The notes beneath the pieces were generated by a model. The model worked only from the letters and a program-made list of their open reading frames with translations. It had not been told where the DNA came from and made no database searches. Position numbers and translations under genes: made by a program. Below, one piece after another: positions 63,481 through 64,000 of a DNA stretch of 64,000 nt (within the stretch, counting starts at the first letter, position 1; every line of letters starts with the position of its first letter). This stretch comes from an uncultured Rhizobiaceae bacterium (GTDB lineage Bacteria; Pseudomonadota; Alphaproteobacteria; Rhizobiales; Rhizobiaceae). The DNA is taken from contig CAMYMG010000112.1 of assembly GCA_947259295.1 (NCBI GenBank), positions 1 through 64,000 on the forward strand, written 5' to 3'.

Positions 63481-63604
63481 GCTTGCATCCCGCGGCTTGC
63501 GGGTTTCAATGTCGCTTCCCTAGCCCAACGGGTCGCCGGGCCCGCAATGACGGGCCAGCCTCCGGTTCATGATACGGCACGATACCGCATCCCCGGGGAA
63601 TTCC

Positions 63605-64000
63605 ATGACCGTAGCCGTTCAACCCGCCGAACCACCGCAGGCCACCGACAGGGCGCGTCGCGGCGGCCGCGCCGGCAGCCGCGCCAGAGGCTCCGCCGCC
63701 TTCGAGCAGCCGCCCTTCCGGCAGCTGAAGATTCCCTTCAAGCCGACCGAGATCGTATCGGCCGACGAGCTCGAATCGATCCATCGCGCATCGCTTCGTG
63801 TGCTCCGCGAGATCGGCGTCGACGTCTTGCACGAGGGCGCGCGCCAGATCATGAAGGAACACGGCGCCGACGTCCGCCACGGCGAGGAGCGGGTGCGTTT
63901 CGACAGCGACATGCTGCTTGAGCTGGTGGCCCACGCGCCGTCCGAATTCACCATTCACGCCCGCAATCCGGCCCACAACGTCCGCTTCGGCGGCAACAAT
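63605..64000 (+). CDS. Trimethylamine methyltransferase family (MttB-like) protein, N-terminal part (runs off the right edge)
   Basis: The first 132 residues of a protein that continues beyond the window. After an Arg/Gly-rich lead comes FEQPPFRQLKIPFKPTEIVS, then LRVLREIGVDVLHEGARQIM and FTIHARNPAHNVRFGG, which match the N-terminus of MttB/MtgB-type methyltransferases. In non-methanogens these use glycine betaine or related methylamines with a corrinoid protein, not pyrrolysine. The ATG at 63605 has GGGGAA about 8 nt upstream. The catalytic part is outside, so substrate and pyrrolysine status cannot be judged. Confidence 0.82.
   Translation, partial: MTVAVQPAEPPQATDRARRGGRAGSRARGSAAFEQPPFRQLKIPFKPTEIVSADELESIHRASLRVLREIGVDVLHEGARQIMKEHGADVRHGEERVRFDSDMLLELVAHAPSEFTIHARNPAHNVRFGGNN

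Noticed and set aside
63386-63604. tRNA or other RNA gene after the 52-aa gene
   Set aside because: No cloverleaf or T-loop sequence; the hairpins are explained by a palindrome and a terminator.

Overview
This is about 64 kb of high-GC chromosomal DNA from an alphaproteobacterium of the order Hyphomicrobiales, most like Mesorhizobium or another Phyllobacteriaceae member. The evidence is gene content: the iron regulator RirA with cysteines at 91, 99 and 105, the AcpXL/FabF/LpxXL set for very-long-chain lipid A, an Lrp-type PutR beside a PutA without a DNA-binding domain, and the gene order nagZ-scpA-scpB-tatABC-serS-surE-pcm-LysM/M23. I see no rRNA, tRNA, CRISPR array, transposase or integrase. 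The window reads as core chromosome, not a mobile island, and no gene-free stretch exceeds 300 bp.

Layout: 1-2.5 kb, the end of a hybrid histidine kinase, a LuxR-type response regulator and a zinc alcohol dehydrogenase. 2.5-4.5 kb, MaoC and phasin, then rirA with a small IsdG-like protein. 4.5-8.7 kb, putA and divergent putR. 8.7-14.1 kb, a di-heme peroxidase lipoprotein with a FixH-like partner, a KdgK-type kinase, a GabD-type dehydrogenase and an AEC transporter. 14.2-19.9 kb, a degenerate histidine phosphatase, then acpXL-fabF2-fabF1-adh-lpxXL. 19.9-24.4 kb, soeABC-type sulfite dehydrogenase. 24.6-31.6 kb, an L,D-transpeptidase, an M20 hydrolase and a four-gene peptide-type ABC importer. 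31.7-48.6 kb, a long minus-strand housekeeping block (dgt, argS, SPOR protein, nagZ, scpAB, an intruding ABC ATPase, tatABC, serS, surE, pcm, LysM/M23). 48.7-56.5 kb, an A-type Fe-S carrier, a heme-c adenylate cyclase, xthA, TerB-like, TauE-like, an AraC/VOC/cupin trio and cobQ. 56.5-64 kb, a DMSP-lyase-like cupin overlapping cobQ, valine-degradation genes, a class III aminotransferase, an MFS transporter, small proteins and the start of an mttB-like gene.

Functionally the window joins envelope building (lipid A acylation, Tat export, division-linked amidase control, L,D-transpeptidation), iron and redox control, and catabolism of proline, valine, sulfite and possibly methylated or sulfonium compounds.

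The most unusual signals are conserved-family proteins that have lost a signature residue (IsdG-like His to Leu, histidine phosphatase RH to RN, FabF2 Cys to Ser). Others are the absence of fabZ from the acpXL cluster, a CxxCH heme sensor fused to a class III cyclase, a DMSP-lyase-like cupin overlapping cobQ, a 117-bp palindromic array of TGAATGG-type heptamers, and several strong hairpins in the tat region. No single wholly novel multi-gene system is evident. Start codons were chosen from Shine-Dalgarno spacing, signal peptides and family N-termini.
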